The notes: a model not told the origin generated them from the letters alone. Numbered from the stretch's first letter, positions 10,101 to 18,792 are shown. The stretch: 64,000 nucleotides of DNA from Candidatus Poribacteria bacterium (GCA_022823085.1 JAJDXV010000013.1:16712-80711), one strand, 5' to 3'. A program made the numbers and translations.

Positions 10101-10509
10101 GCCCTGACATAATTGTTTTACCCGCGCCCGGATCATCAGCGATAAGGAAGCGAATACGCGGTTGCTTGATAACTTGCCATACCGCTTCAATCTGGTGTGG
10201 CAGCGGATCAACTTTAGAGACACTAATAGCAAGGGTTGGATTGTAGAGCGCAGCATATCGATACCGTTTCGCCTCAAGCGCAAGGAAAGCACAGCGTGCC
10301 TTGCCAGTAAAATCTACTTGTGACTGCACAACCTGCAATTTGTTTGCTTCCGTTGCTGTGATTTCCTCGTTGATAGGTAGTTGTGAATTTGTTAGGGTAC
10401 CGACGATATGAAAACTACCGTCAGGAAGTGGCTGGTAAGCAAAAATTTGGACAGGTTCGGACCATAGGGGGCCTTCAATTATTGTGCCATAGGTGATATT
10501 AGAAGTCAT
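7153..10509 (-). CDS. SNF2-family helicase/translocase with C-terminal DUF3883 domain
   Basis: A superfamily 2 helicase of the SNF2 type, 1118 aa from the preferred ATG 10509. That start overlaps the copA stop as ATGA; a start four codons upstream is also open. Motif I DDPGAGKT is at about 125-132, DEAH at 225-228, and the SAT-equivalent LTATPHRG follows. The C-terminal helicase lobe has EAAGEGINLQ and QRMGRIHRYGQ. The last 150 residues match DUF3883 (NLGFDLRSKTPDGKIRCIEVKAR), a nuclease-like fold of defence proteins. The layout resembles DrmD of class 1 DISARM, but drmA, drmB and drmC are not in this window. The probable role is ATP-driven movement on foreign DNA together with the methyltransferase (inference). 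Confidence 0.88.
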   Translation of the reverse strand: MTSNITYGTIIEGPLWSEPVQIFAYQPLPDGSFHIVGTLTNSQLPINEEITATEANKLQVVQSQVDFTGKARCAFLALEAKRYRYAALYNPTLAISVSKVDPLPHQIEAVWQVIKQPRIRFLIADDPGAGKTIMSGLIAKELKLRNQVKRILIVSPGHLVTQWTQEMKVKFEENFTQVTRGLVNAYPHENVWNREQQLITSMDFARQDEIRGTIANTHFDLIIVDEAHKMAAYQYGDKTDKTKRYELGECLSNSTTHLLFLTATPHRGDPENFRLFLDLLEPGFFADATQIRESINNRDNPLFIRRVKEDLKDFEGRKLFLPRHVQTKPFRLGAESEREMELYNALSEYIREQYNRFSEDSQKRNNIAFALVILQRRLASSTHALCISLQRRQKRLTELLESVTLQVDTAPTEQQRDEIEDLSEAERWEREQQWEVLSVAENREELEDEIETLKHLERNAQQIIDSEKEIKLQQLKKALDELNGQHPNEKILIFTEYFDTLDYLAQKVEAWGFSVSVIHGKMPHEKRVKTQQTFEEETQILIATEAAGEGINLQFCHLMINYDLPWNPNRLEQRMGRIHRYGQKKEVHVINLVASDTREGAVFNRLFAKLDTIRDALGRDRVYDVIGELFPKRNLAQLMLEAAASTRDHAQLLDEIEASLDPEQLDLFTDFNQDTLVSPFINLPQVNELQQKAREHGLIPEYTREFFRKTLEIHNAQLRQRGDEFFSIPRIPTQIVRMSQDEQFRQMYPSVVGKKYAKVTFDKAQASTDSSIEFISFGHPLFEATLRYVEQEYTEDLKAGSCFEDPDAKFNGVIAFYEGEIRDGTDTVTGKQLFSFYLPKNSETVERINPVLIWDFQESEVDPTSEPIQIQELEAKVSSELRFHLDQYKQELTEERKRQVAIKRRYGIASLEQLILKLDGELLELGTRSESGEDVRRATQNKQQQKHHYEGEKEKLEKSCRQEVTLSRKPPTFVGAIRVRPATDGIETKPAMHNRLEIEQIGMERATCYEKAQNCTVEDVSAENLGFDLRSKTPDGKIRCIEVKARSDRAPIVLTSNEWFRAKQLKDDYFLYVVLNAATQPELYIIQNPAEQISAVRQVTEVRYQVPLSEITGSGELI

Positions 10510-12731
10510 GATTTTCTCCACTGCAGCCGTAGACTATTTAGCACGACGGATACGCTGCTAAATGCCATTGCAAACGCTGCGAGCATGGGGTGTAGTTCCC
10601 GGAACATCATCGGTACGGATGGTAACGGATAAAGCACGCCTGCTGCAATAGGGATCAATAGCACATTGTAGAAGAATGCCCAGAAAAGGTTCTGTTTAAT
10701 CGTACGCATCGTTGTTCGGCTGAGCCGAATTGCATCGGGGAGTCCACGCAAATCGCTGTGCATGAGGGTCACGTGTGCTGTCTCCCTTGCAATATCGGTG
10801 CCTGTGCCGAGCGAGATGCCGATGTCGGCTTGTGCCAATGCGGGGGTGTCGTTAATGCCGTCGCCTACCATCGCGACGAGTCCACTATTTTCCGCTTGTA
10901 ACTTTTTAACGGCTGCCGCTTTATCTTCGGGTTTGAGTTCTGCCATGACATCGCTAATCTGCGCAGCCTTGGCGATCGCATCAGCCGTAACGCGGTTATC
11001 CCCTGTCATCATTGTTACCGTACATCCAAGTTCGTAGAGTTCCGCGACCGCAGCTTGTGCTTCCGATTTCAACGTGTCGGCGACCGCCAGAAGTCCAACA
11101 ACGTGCCCATCAACAGCGACCCATAAGACGGTTTTCGCCTCGGTCTGTAAACGTTCTGCTGCTTCTTCAAATCTCCTTGTCTGGATATTGTGTTGTTGCA
11201 TTAAGGATAAATTGCCGATGATGACACTGCTTTCACCGACTTGTGCAGTGATACCGTGCCCAGTGACGGCTTCAAACTGATCCGGTGTAGCGATGTCCAA
11301 TCCACGTTCCTTAGCGGCTTGAACAACTGCTTTTCCGATGGGATGCTCACTGCCACGCTCTGCAGCAGCAGATAGTTGTAGGAGTTCCGATTCATCTTGA
11401 TCCGTGAGAATATCGGTAAGTATGAGTTTTCCTTCTGTCAAGGTGCCTGTTTTATCGAGAACGATTGTGGTTAATCCGCCTGCGCGTTCGAGTGCTTCGC
11501 CGTTTCGGAAGAGGATGCCGCGCTGCGCACCGATACCGGTTCCCATCATGACAGCAGTCGGCGTGGCGAGTCCCAAGGCACAAGGACAAGCTGTAACAAG
11601 GATTGCAACGAGACGGAGCATTGCCGGTGTGAATCCTGCGCCAATGACGAACCACCACACGAGAAATGTCACAACGGCAATCGCGGTAACGATAGGTACA
11701 AACACATTTGTGACTGCGTCGGCAGCGCGTTGGATAGGGGGTTTGCTCTGTTGTGTCGTGTATACCAATCGGACAAGTCGTGAAAGGGCTGTTTCGGCAC
11801 CGACGTGCGTGGCTTCGATTGTGAGCATCCCACTCTGGTTCATCGTGGCCGCGGTCACAGGGTCGCTCGGTCCCTTATCCGCAGGTAGGCTTTCTCCGGT
11901 GAAGACGCTTTCGTCAATGGCACTTTTGCCGCTGCGGACTACGCCATCAACTGGAATGCTTTCGCCGGGACGAACTATTAGGACATCTCCTACACCGACC
12001 TGCTCAATGGGGATTTGTTGTTCTTCGCCGTTTTTTAGGCGACAGGCTGTTTTGGGGGCAAGTTGCGGGAGTTTCTTGAGGGCTGCGTTTATCTTACCTT
12101 TGGCGCGTGCTTCGAGAAGTTTTCCTAACTTAATCAACGTAACGATAACTGCGGCTGTCTCAAAATAGACGTGTGTGCCGAAGCGTTCTCCCGCGCCCGC
12201 GGTTAGGGCAATCGTTACGACGAGGCTATAGAGAAACGCGACCGATGAACCCATAGCGACGAGTACATCCATATTGGCGGATCGGTTGCGCAGTGCCTTA
12301 AAACCGCCGATGTAATAGTCCCATGCAACATACCCCTGCACTGGGAGTGCTAAGCCGAACATGAGCCAGTTAACCCAGTGTGCAGATGCCCACTCACCGA
12401 TCAGGTTCATATCTCTACCCATGCTGATGAGGAAAAGTGGGAGCGTGAAGATGACCCCGACAGTGAATTGCAGCTTCTGTCGTCGGAATTCTGCAGCGCG
12501 CGCTTCATCTTCTTCATCTTCATCGACAACATCAAAACCGAGGTCTCGAATTTTATCGACAATAGCAGCTTCAGTAAGGGTGGTTGTCTCGAAGGTAACC
12601 GCGGCATGTTCGGTGGCGAGGCTGACTTCTGCGGCAAGTATACCCTCCATCTTTTTAAGATGCCGCGTGATGGTGCTTGTACAGTTTTCGCAGTGCATGC
12701 CGGTGATGGGGAGGTTAATTTGGTGTTCCAT
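10506..12731 (-). CDS. copA: Copper-exporting P1B-type ATPase
   Basis: It pumps Cu(+) out of the cytoplasm using ATP. One N-terminal heavy-metal domain carries GMHCENC (Cys 14 and 17 from ATG 12731). Then come eight membrane helices, the transport motif CPC in TACPCALG, the phosphorylation site DKTGT, the HP motif (GSEHPIGKA) and the hinge GDGINDTPAL. At 741 aa it is typical of CopA. ATG 12731 is preferred over an upstream TTG because GGAG lies 11 bases before it. It is translationally coupled to the SNF2 helicase through a 4-base ATGA overlap, an unusual partner for a metal pump. No copper-responsive regulator is visible nearby. Confidence 0.95.
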   Translation of the reverse strand: MEHQINLPITGMHCENCTSTITRHLKKMEGILAAEVSLATEHAAVTFETTTLTEAAIVDKIRDLGFDVVDEDEEDEARAAEFRRQKLQFTVGVIFTLPLFLISMGRDMNLIGEWASAHWVNWLMFGLALPVQGYVAWDYYIGGFKALRNRSANMDVLVAMGSSVAFLYSLVVTIALTAGAGERFGTHVYFETAAVIVTLIKLGKLLEARAKGKINAALKKLPQLAPKTACRLKNGEEQQIPIEQVGVGDVLIVRPGESIPVDGVVRSGKSAIDESVFTGESLPADKGPSDPVTAATMNQSGMLTIEATHVGAETALSRLVRLVYTTQQSKPPIQRAADAVTNVFVPIVTAIAVVTFLVWWFVIGAGFTPAMLRLVAILVTACPCALGLATPTAVMMGTGIGAQRGILFRNGEALERAGGLTTIVLDKTGTLTEGKLILTDILTDQDESELLQLSAAAERGSEHPIGKAVVQAAKERGLDIATPDQFEAVTGHGITAQVGESSVIIGNLSLMQQHNIQTRRFEEAAERLQTEAKTVLWVAVDGHVVGLLAVADTLKSEAQAAVAELYELGCTVTMMTGDNRVTADAIAKAAQISDVMAELKPEDKAAAVKKLQAENSGLVAMVGDGINDTPALAQADIGISLGTGTDIARETAHVTLMHSDLRGLPDAIRLSRTTMRTIKQNLFWAFFYNVLLIPIAAGVLYPLPSVPMMFRELHPMLAAFAMAFSSVSVVLNSLRLQWRKS

Positions 12732-12779
12732 TTTTTTTCTGCTCCACGCTGGGCACCGCTCCAAATGTAAAGCAAAGAC

Positions 12780-12805
12780 AAATTATGCCATTTAAGGCAT
12801 AATTT
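12780..12805. repeat. Perfect 10-bp inverted repeat upstream of copA
   Basis: AAATTATGCC (12780-12789) and GGCATAATTT (12796-12805) are exact reverse complements with a 6-base loop. The repeat is 49 bp before the copA start and 50 bp after the oxidoreductase stop. It has no T-run, so an operator or weak hairpin is more likely than an intrinsic terminator. Confidence 0.5.
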
Positions 12806-12854
12806 CGTTGGATACCTGCCACAGACTAACAGTCTATGCTACAGGACCTCACTT

Positions 12855-13823
12855 TTATCCTAAGTGTACAGGTAGCCCTGTTTCCAGAGATTCGTTGGCA
12901 GCGATGGACAAAATAGCGGTTTTCGCGGCATCGGCGTACGGGGATCGGATTGCACTGCCGTCTCCGGTGCGAACAGCCTCAATGAAAGTCCGATCCATAT
13001 CAATTGTGCAATTGTTCTCCGGGTTCCACGTTGTTTTTTCATCGGCTGTAGAAAGCACAAGGGCACGACGGAGATGATACTCAAGCGAACCGTCTTCACA
13101 GAAGATGTCTAACCCGGAACGGCGCATACCATTCGTTGTGAAGCATGCAGAGAACATGATACCAAAAACACCGCTCTCAAATTGTAAGGAGACCGCGGAT
13201 GCTTCTTCAATATCGTAGTCGGTATCTGGAATAAGATCGTAGCGTGCGACGGCGTAGACGGTTTTGACTTCTCCGAAGAGGTATCTCGCCATATCAAATT
13301 CGTGTGTTGTCTGCTCCATGAGTTGTCCGCCGGATTTCGCTTTCTCGCGCCACCATCCACCCGGCATGCCGCCCATCCAGTAGCCCATGAAGAATCCGAC
13401 ACGTCGAGAAGCGAGGAGTTCCTGCGCTTTGTCGATAATATCGAGGTAGCGTTCCTGATACCCGGTGGCAGTAATGATGCCTTTGTCTTCAATCTCTGCT
13501 GCGATCTCTTTTGCGTCGTCAGCATCCATGTGTACCGGCTTTTCTACAAACATCGGCAGCCCAGCGTTGATAACAGCGCGTTCAGGTGCGCCGTGTGCGA
13601 AGGGTGGGATCGAGATATAGACAGCATCCAATTCTTCGCTTGCGAGCATCTGGTTGTAGTCTGCGTAAGCTTTGCCACCATATTGTGTAACAGCGCGTTC
13701 TGCTTTTTCAACAACAATATCACAAAAGGCGACGAACTTTGCGCCGCCGATCTCAGTTAATTCGCGTAGATGGCGGTTCATGTTGCCACCTGTACCGATA
13801 AAGCCTAATCTAACATCTGACAT
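12855..13823 (-). CDS. Gfo/Idh/MocA-family NAD(P)-dependent oxidoreductase
   Basis: A 322-aa sugar or inositol dehydrogenase-like protein. The N-terminal Rossmann domain has GFIGTGGNMNRHL at residues 7-19, the family motif EKP (FVEKPVH) lies near residue 95, and the C-terminal alpha/beta domain includes MEQTTHEFDMARYLFGEV. The substrate cannot be read from sequence. The family usually acts in the cytoplasm on cyclic polyols or sugars, using NAD(P). It stands alone between the copA unit and nuoN, with palindromic repeats on both sides, so the context gives no pathway. Confidence 0.88.
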   Translation of the reverse strand: MSDVRLGFIGTGGNMNRHLRELTEIGGAKFVAFCDIVVEKAERAVTQYGGKAYADYNQMLASEELDAVYISIPPFAHGAPERAVINAGLPMFVEKPVHMDADDAKEIAAEIEDKGIITATGYQERYLDIIDKAQELLASRRVGFFMGYWMGGMPGGWWREKAKSGGQLMEQTTHEFDMARYLFGEVKTVYAVARYDLIPDTDYDIEEASAVSLQFESGVFGIMFSACFTTNGMRRSGLDIFCEDGSLEYHLRRALVLSTADEKTTWNPENNCTIDMDRTFIEAVRTGDGSAIRSPYADAAKTAILSIAANESLETGLPVHLG

Positions 13824-13838
13824 AATGTCCTCAAAGTT

Positions 13839-13930
13839 GTTATAGGTTATAAGTTAAGAGGTTTCCCTGTAACAATCTACTGCGTGTTGGAATATGCCAA
13901 ACGGGATGAGATTGTTACCAAAATCCTCTT
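13839..13930. repeat. Palindromic intergenic repeat between nuoN and the oxidoreductase
   Basis: GTAACAATCT (13869-13878) and AGATTGTTAC (13909-13918) form a perfect 10-bp stem. The left arm is preceded by GGTTATAAGTTAAGAGG, the same sequence as in the nuoG-nuoH palindrome, and CCTCTTACCC follows the right arm. It looks like a degenerate member of the same repeat family. Confidence 0.5.
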
Positions 13931-13963
13931 ACCCGACCCCCAATAACGAATAACCAATCACTA

Positions 13964-15397
13964 TTAAAACACAGAATTCTGTGCGGGTGTGAGCATGAGC
14001 GATGGCAGAATTCCGATAAGTAGCACGCCAACCGCTGCGATAATCAATCCGACGACCAAAGTCGAAGCGTAGGGACTGAACTCCAACTCCTCTTCCGGTT
14101 CCCGCATATACATCGTTACAACGACACGTAGGTAGTAGAACGCTGAGATTGCGGTATTGACAGCACCGATGATAACAAGCCAGATATGTCCTGCCCCAAT
14201 TGCAGCCTTGAAGATATAGAATTTTCCGACAAACCCCGCGGTCGGTGGAAAACCTGCAAGCGATAGGAGCATTACGGACATAAACATAGCGAGTAACGGT
14301 TTTCGGGTACCGAGTCCTGCATAATCTGAGATCATCAGGCTTTCGCCATCCTCCGTTTTTGCCAATATCACTACCCCGAATGCGCCGATATTCATCACAC
14401 AATAGATCAGTAGGTATAGCATTGCACTGGAGATTCCGTCGTTATTTGCTGCTGCTAAACCTATAAGTACGTACCCTGCATGTGCGATACTCGAATATGC
14501 GAGCATCCGTTTGATGTTCGTCTGCGCGATTGCGATAACATTCCCGACTGTCATTGTCAGCATTGCTAACAAGATGAGAACACCGCTCCATTCGGTTTGG
14601 AGGTTGGGTAACGCTTCCATGAAAATTCTGAGGAACGCTGCGAAGCCAGCGGCCTTTGGACCTGCGGATATAAACGCTGCTATGGTTGTTGGTGCCCCTT
14701 CGTAGACATCTGGTGCCCACTGATGGAACGGAACAATCGCGACCTTAAATCCGAATCCGACGACCATCAGAAACATCCCTGCTAAGAGTAGTGGTGAGCT
14801 GCTTTCTGCTGTAATTTTTTCAGCGATTGCGGGGATACTCGTTGTTCCTGCCCCACCGTAGATCAGTGCAATTCCGTAAAGGAAGAATGCACTCGCGAAT
14901 GCGCCGAGCAATAGGTATTTCATCCCGGCTTCGCTTGAAGCGGGGTTTTCTCTAAAGTAGCCAGCCAACACGTACAACGATAGCGACATGAGTTCCAAAC
15001 CGAGGAAGACGATAATCAACTCATTGCCTGCAGCCATCAACATCATGCCGAGTGTGGCAAGCAAAATCAGTAGATAGTAGGGTCCCTGCTTCCTATCCCC
15101 TCTGTCCAGATAACTCATCGAAATCAACACAACCAGAATTGTTGAGACGAGGAAGATCATGTTGAAGAAGAGAGAGAAATTATCTACCTTGAACATTTCG
15201 TTGAACTGGGTGCCGACGGTGCCTGCTTGGTGCATCTGGATAGAAACCCATAAAGCGATTGCGGCACCAACGATCGTCATCCATCCGAGGACCGTTTTTG
15301 AGATCGAATCAAAAAGGTCGAAGACGAGGACGATGAGCAACGTTAAAGCGATAACCAGTTCAGGCATCAGTAATTGCCAGTTAATCTCTATTGGCAT
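13964..15397 (-). CDS. nuoN: NADH-quinone oxidoreductase subunit N
   Basis: A membrane antiporter-like subunit of complex I, 477 aa with about 14 hydrophobic helices. Typical signatures include the GLELMSLSLYVLAGY segment with its conserved glutamate and lysine-bearing helices (KVAIVPFHQWAPDVYEGAPT). It helps translocate protons across the inner membrane. It is the last gene of the nuo cluster and follows the ion transporter gene, from which it is separated by a palindromic repeat. Length and motifs are normal for the family. Confidence 0.95.
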   Translation of the reverse strand: MPIEINWQLLMPELVIALTLLIVLVFDLFDSISKTVLGWMTIVGAAIALWVSIQMHQAGTVGTQFNEMFKVDNFSLFFNMIFLVSTILVVLISMSYLDRGDRKQGPYYLLILLATLGMMLMAAGNELIIVFLGLELMSLSLYVLAGYFRENPASSEAGMKYLLLGAFASAFFLYGIALIYGGAGTTSIPAIAEKITAESSSPLLLAGMFLMVVGFGFKVAIVPFHQWAPDVYEGAPTTIAAFISAGPKAAGFAAFLRIFMEALPNLQTEWSGVLILLAMLTMTVGNVIAIAQTNIKRMLAYSSIAHAGYVLIGLAAANNDGISSAMLYLLIYCVMNIGAFGVVILAKTEDGESLMISDYAGLGTRKPLLAMFMSVMLLSLAGFPPTAGFVGKFYIFKAAIGAGHIWLVIIGAVNTAISAFYYLRVVVTMYMREPEEELEFSPYASTLVVGLIIAAVGVLLIGILPSLMLTPAQNSVF

Positions 15398-15418
15398 TTT
15401 TTAACTTCCTTTTTGAGT

Positions 15419-15514
15419 CAGTTACCAGTTAACAGTTAACAGTTACCAGAAAAGAGATATTGTGTTATCCGCACACCTCTTAACTGGGTACTGGCCACTG
15501 GTTACTGGTAACTT
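15419..15514. repeat. REP-like palindrome, copy 1
   Basis: Terminal inverted repeats AGTTACCAGT (15420-15429) and ACTGGTAACT (15504-15513) are exact. The interior contains repeated TTAACAG units and a core AAAAGAGATATTGTGTTATCC shared, with few changes, with the copy at 35734-35841. It fills most of the gap between nuoN and the transporter gene. Confidence 0.7.
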
Positions 15515-15522
15515 CACCGCAA

Positions 15523-17025
15523 CTAACGGAGAAACACGAGTGTTACAACGACAAAGAGCGGGAATAAGATTGCTACTGACCAGAGCATATACCCGAAAAA
15601 GCTTGGCATACGGATACCGCTTTGTTCCGCGATTGCTTTCACCATGAAATTCGGTGCGTTACCGATATAGGTATTTGCCCCCATGAAAACTGCCCCGACA
15701 GAAATAGCAGTCAGCAATCTAACAAACTCTTGATGTGCCGGATCCGTTAATTGATTATATGGCACAGACAAAATTTCCGGCACGACGGCTTCGGTGAGAT
15801 GCAATTTCCCAAGAGCGGTATTGAAGAATGTCAAATACGTTGGTGCATTGTCCAAGAAACTGGACAAGATACCAGTAATCCAGAAATAGTGAGGCGGTTG
15901 TTGCATAGCACCGATTAAACCAGCGAGTGCACCATTTTCTCCCGCCTTCAAAATTGCCAACGCGGGGATAATGGTCATAAATATCCCAGCGAAAACTTTT
16001 GCGACTTCTTCAATTGGCTCCCAAGAAAATTCGTTGGACTGACGTAATTCACCGCTAAATGGCGTATATTTGAGGGATAACAGCCCCATAGCGACAATCA
16101 TTAGTTCACGAACGATATTTTGCCAATATACATGAACACCGAGAATGTTAACTTCTCCCCACTTGAAAGTTCCACTCATTAAAACGGCAGCGATGATACC
16201 GAATAAGAAAACGAGGTTGAAAAGTCCCTCTACGCGAACGGGTTCATTGGTTCCGTCATCTGGTACGATGCCGCCTTCCCGTTTAAACATCAGTGTGTCT
16301 ATTACAAAGAACAAGACGATTAAAATAACGGAAATAAATAGCATGTGCGGAAATAGTGCCGCGGTTGTCCAGAAGAAGGGTACGCCGCGGAGGAAGCCGA
16401 GGAATAGTGGTGGGTCTCCTATTGGCGTTAAAGAACCGCCGATGTTACTTACGAGAAAGATGAAAAAGACAATTAGATGAACCTTATTTTTTCGGTACGC
16501 GTTTGCTCGGATTAAGGGACGGATGAGGAGCATTGATGCGCCTGTCGTCCCGACCCATGATGCAATCACAGTACCGATTAGTAGTAGGAATGTATTGAGT
16601 ATCGGTGTGCCACGCAACGTTCCTCGGACGAGGATTCCACCAGCGACTGTGAACAATCCCCACAAAAGAATGATGAAGGGGATATAGTCTAACAGGTAAA
16701 TGTGCAGTATATCGTAAAAAGCCTCGCCTTGGAAAGCGATGAGGTACGGGACTGCGAAGATTAACGCCCATGCCAGCGACATCTTCCCACCGTGGTGGAC
16801 GAGAAAGTGTGAATCCAGCACGAGTGGGAAAATAGCAATGGATAAGAGAATACCGACAAACGGGATAATACTCCAAATGGGTAATTTCGCGCCATCTACA
16901 CCGTGCCCGTGGTGTGCGTCTTCACCACCGTGTGCGTCATCTGCACCGAAGACTTCCAGCGAGACAGTTAGCGTAAATGCGAGAATTAGACATAGAATAA
17001 GACAGGATGCGAATTTGAACTTCAC
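15523..17025 (-). CDS. NhaD/CitM-type sodium:proton antiporter encoded in the nuo operon
   Basis: A 500-aa ion transporter of the ArsB/NhaD/CitM superfamily. A signal-like N-terminus is followed by a His/Asp/Gly-rich segment (DDAHGGEDAHHGHG), then about 12 membrane helices. Conserved family segments include SNIGGSLTPIGDPPLFLGF and SSFLDNAPTYLTFFN, typical of Na+/H+ antiporters of the NhaD group. The start is GTG 17025, directly abutting the nuoM stop at 17026, so translation is probably coupled. Its place between nuoM and nuoN suggests a functional link between proton pumping and sodium handling (inference). Citrate or dicarboxylate transport is a less likely alternative. Confidence 0.85.
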   Translation of the reverse strand: MKFKFASCLILCLILAFTLTVSLEVFGADDAHGGEDAHHGHGVDGAKLPIWSIIPFVGILLSIAIFPLVLDSHFLVHHGGKMSLAWALIFAVPYLIAFQGEAFYDILHIYLLDYIPFIILLWGLFTVAGGILVRGTLRGTPILNTFLLLIGTVIASWVGTTGASMLLIRPLIRANAYRKNKVHLIVFFIFLVSNIGGSLTPIGDPPLFLGFLRGVPFFWTTAALFPHMLFISVILIVLFFVIDTLMFKREGGIVPDDGTNEPVRVEGLFNLVFLFGIIAAVLMSGTFKWGEVNILGVHVYWQNIVRELMIVAMGLLSLKYTPFSGELRQSNEFSWEPIEEVAKVFAGIFMTIIPALAILKAGENGALAGLIGAMQQPPHYFWITGILSSFLDNAPTYLTFFNTALGKLHLTEAVVPEILSVPYNQLTDPAHQEFVRLLTAISVGAVFMGANTYIGNAPNFMVKAIAEQSGIRMPSFFGYMLWSVAILFPLFVVVTLVFLR

Positions 17026-18585
17026 TTATTTCGTGTTTGCCTCCTTTTCACTCTGTTCATGCTCTGTTTTGCGTAATGCGAGTTTTGTGCCTGCTGGCAC
17101 GCCCTTCTCCAGTTGTCCCATAGCAGGTGCGGCCTGGACTTTTGTCACGACGAGATCTACCGATTTCTCCATTTTGTTCAGGAAAGGTTTCGGATAAACA
17201 CCGATCCAGACGATGAAAAGCAGCAGCGGCAGCATGACGACGATTTCACGTGCGTTAAGGTCTGGTAACCCCTCATTTGCCTTATCGAGTGTTCCGAACA
17301 TTACGCGTTGGAACATCCATAACATGTAGACGGCTGCGAGGATTACACCGGCAGTTGCAAAGACGACGTAGATCTTGGAGAAAGCACCCTGAACGAAGCT
17401 GCCGAAGAGTATCATAAACTCACCGACGAACCCGTTTAGACCGGGTAGCCCGATTGATGAGAGTGTCACAATCATGAAGACCGTAGCGAAGATCGGCATG
17501 CGTTTTGACAAGCCGCCGAAATCGACGATCATCCTGCTATGCCTGCGTTCGTAGATCATCCCGACCAAGAGGAACAGTGCACCAGTGCTTAAACCGTGAT
17601 TAATCATTTGTAACACACTTCCCTGAAGCCCCGCAGGGTTTTTTGAGAAGAGTCCCAATACCACAAAACCGAGGTGACTGACACTGGAGTACGCCACAAG
17701 TTTTTTCAGATCCGGTTGCACCATCGCGACCAATGCACCGTAGATGATACCGATGACGGCGAGTGGAACGATCAGCGGTGTAAATTTTTCGGCTGCGTCC
17801 GGAAAGAGTGGCAGACAGAATCGGATGATCCCATAAGTTCCCATTTTAAGGAGGACACCTGCAAGGATAACACTGCCGACAGTGGGTGCTTCAACGTGTG
17901 CATCCGGGAGCCATGTATGGAACGGGAAGAGTGGTACCTTAATAGCAAACGCCACGAAAAACGCAAGGAACAGTAGGTCAGAATGTTCAAATGGGCCGCT
18001 GAGTGTTGTGAGATCGAAACTGTTATCGTTTTGGAAGTATAGCACTAAAATGCCGACAAGCATCAGTGCACTGCCTGCCATTGTATAGAGGACGAACTTT
18101 ACAGTGGCGTAAATCCGTCGTTCGCCGCCCCAAATACCGATAAGGAAATACATCGGTATGAGCATCGACTCCCAAAATACGAAAAAGAGGAACAGGTCTA
18201 AAGAGCAGAAGACCCCCAACATCCCAGTTTCAAGAGCGAGGAGCGACATCATAAAGCCGCTCAACCCTTTCTCGACCGAATTCCATGCGGCGAGGATACA
18301 GATCGGTGTTAAGAAAGTCGTCAGTAACACCAGCCACAATGAGATCCCGTCAATGCCGATATGGTAGCTTATGCCTAAGCCGGAAATCCACTCTATCGGT
18401 GTCCCGCCGAGTTGAAATGTAGCAGTGTCGGCGTTAAACCCGGTGTAAAGTCCTAACGAGATAACAAAGGTGATCAACCCAATGGCGAGTGCGATGCCTT
18501 TGATGGCAGACGCGCCGAGTCCTCTGAGCAACGCAATCGCTATCACACCGAGCAGTGGTAAAAAAATGACTGTTGAAAGTAACAA
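17026..18585 (-). CDS. nuoM: NADH-quinone oxidoreductase subunit M
   Basis: A proton-pumping membrane subunit of complex I, 519 aa. Recognisable segments are FVFWESMLIPMYFLIGIWGG with the conserved glutamate, KVPLFPFHTWLPDAHVEAPT with the conserved lysine, and KKLVAYSSVSHLGFVVLG. The C-terminal 30 residues are a charged Lys/Glu-rich tail (TEHEQSEKEANTK) not typical of the family. GGAGG is close before the start codon. It lies downstream of the DUF5069 gene and abuts the antiporter gene. Confidence 0.96.
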   Translation of the reverse strand: MLLSTVIFLPLLGVIAIALLRGLGASAIKGIALAIGLITFVISLGLYTGFNADTATFQLGGTPIEWISGLGISYHIGIDGISLWLVLLTTFLTPICILAAWNSVEKGLSGFMMSLLALETGMLGVFCSLDLFLFFVFWESMLIPMYFLIGIWGGERRIYATVKFVLYTMAGSALMLVGILVLYFQNDNSFDLTTLSGPFEHSDLLFLAFFVAFAIKVPLFPFHTWLPDAHVEAPTVGSVILAGVLLKMGTYGIIRFCLPLFPDAAEKFTPLIVPLAVIGIIYGALVAMVQPDLKKLVAYSSVSHLGFVVLGLFSKNPAGLQGSVLQMINHGLSTGALFLLVGMIYERRHSRMIVDFGGLSKRMPIFATVFMIVTLSSIGLPGLNGFVGEFMILFGSFVQGAFSKIYVVFATAGVILAAVYMLWMFQRVMFGTLDKANEGLPDLNAREIVVMLPLLLFIVWIGVYPKPFLNKMEKSVDLVVTKVQAAPAMGQLEKGVPAGTKLALRKTEHEQSEKEANTK

Positions 18586-18792
18586 GGAACCCTCCTTAGA
18601 ATATTTTAACGCTCATCAATAGGTACGATTTACCGATCACGATTCTTCTCCCGAAGAAATAGATTAAGGTCTGAAGAGTTTCTTCCAGAGCCATCTATTA
18701 CCATCGAACCAAAAAAGTCTATGGTTTTCTCTTTCCTGAGACAGCCTGCGGCGGCGTTTTGAGAACTCATCTTGAGGTACCTTGCTCTGCCA
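18586..18792. other. Non-coding spacer upstream of nuoM
   Basis: 207 bases between the DUF5069 stop and the nuoM start. I see only the nuoM ribosome-binding site at its left end and no convincing promoter, terminator or RNA gene. Confidence 0.5.

Noticed and set aside
105..10509. Calling the cassette a complete DISARM or BREX
   Set aside because: drmA, drmB, drmC, pglZ and brxL-type genes are absent from the window; only the helicase, methylase and ATPase classes overlap.
11404..12168. A long open frame antisense to copA on the plus strand
   Set aside because: It is the complement of the well-supported P-type ATPase, shows no family pattern, and has Arg/Ser/Thr-rich composition typical of an antisense shadow.
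18586..18792. A tRNA or small RNA in the nuoM leader gap
   Set aside because: No cloverleaf or stable long hairpin could be found by eye.
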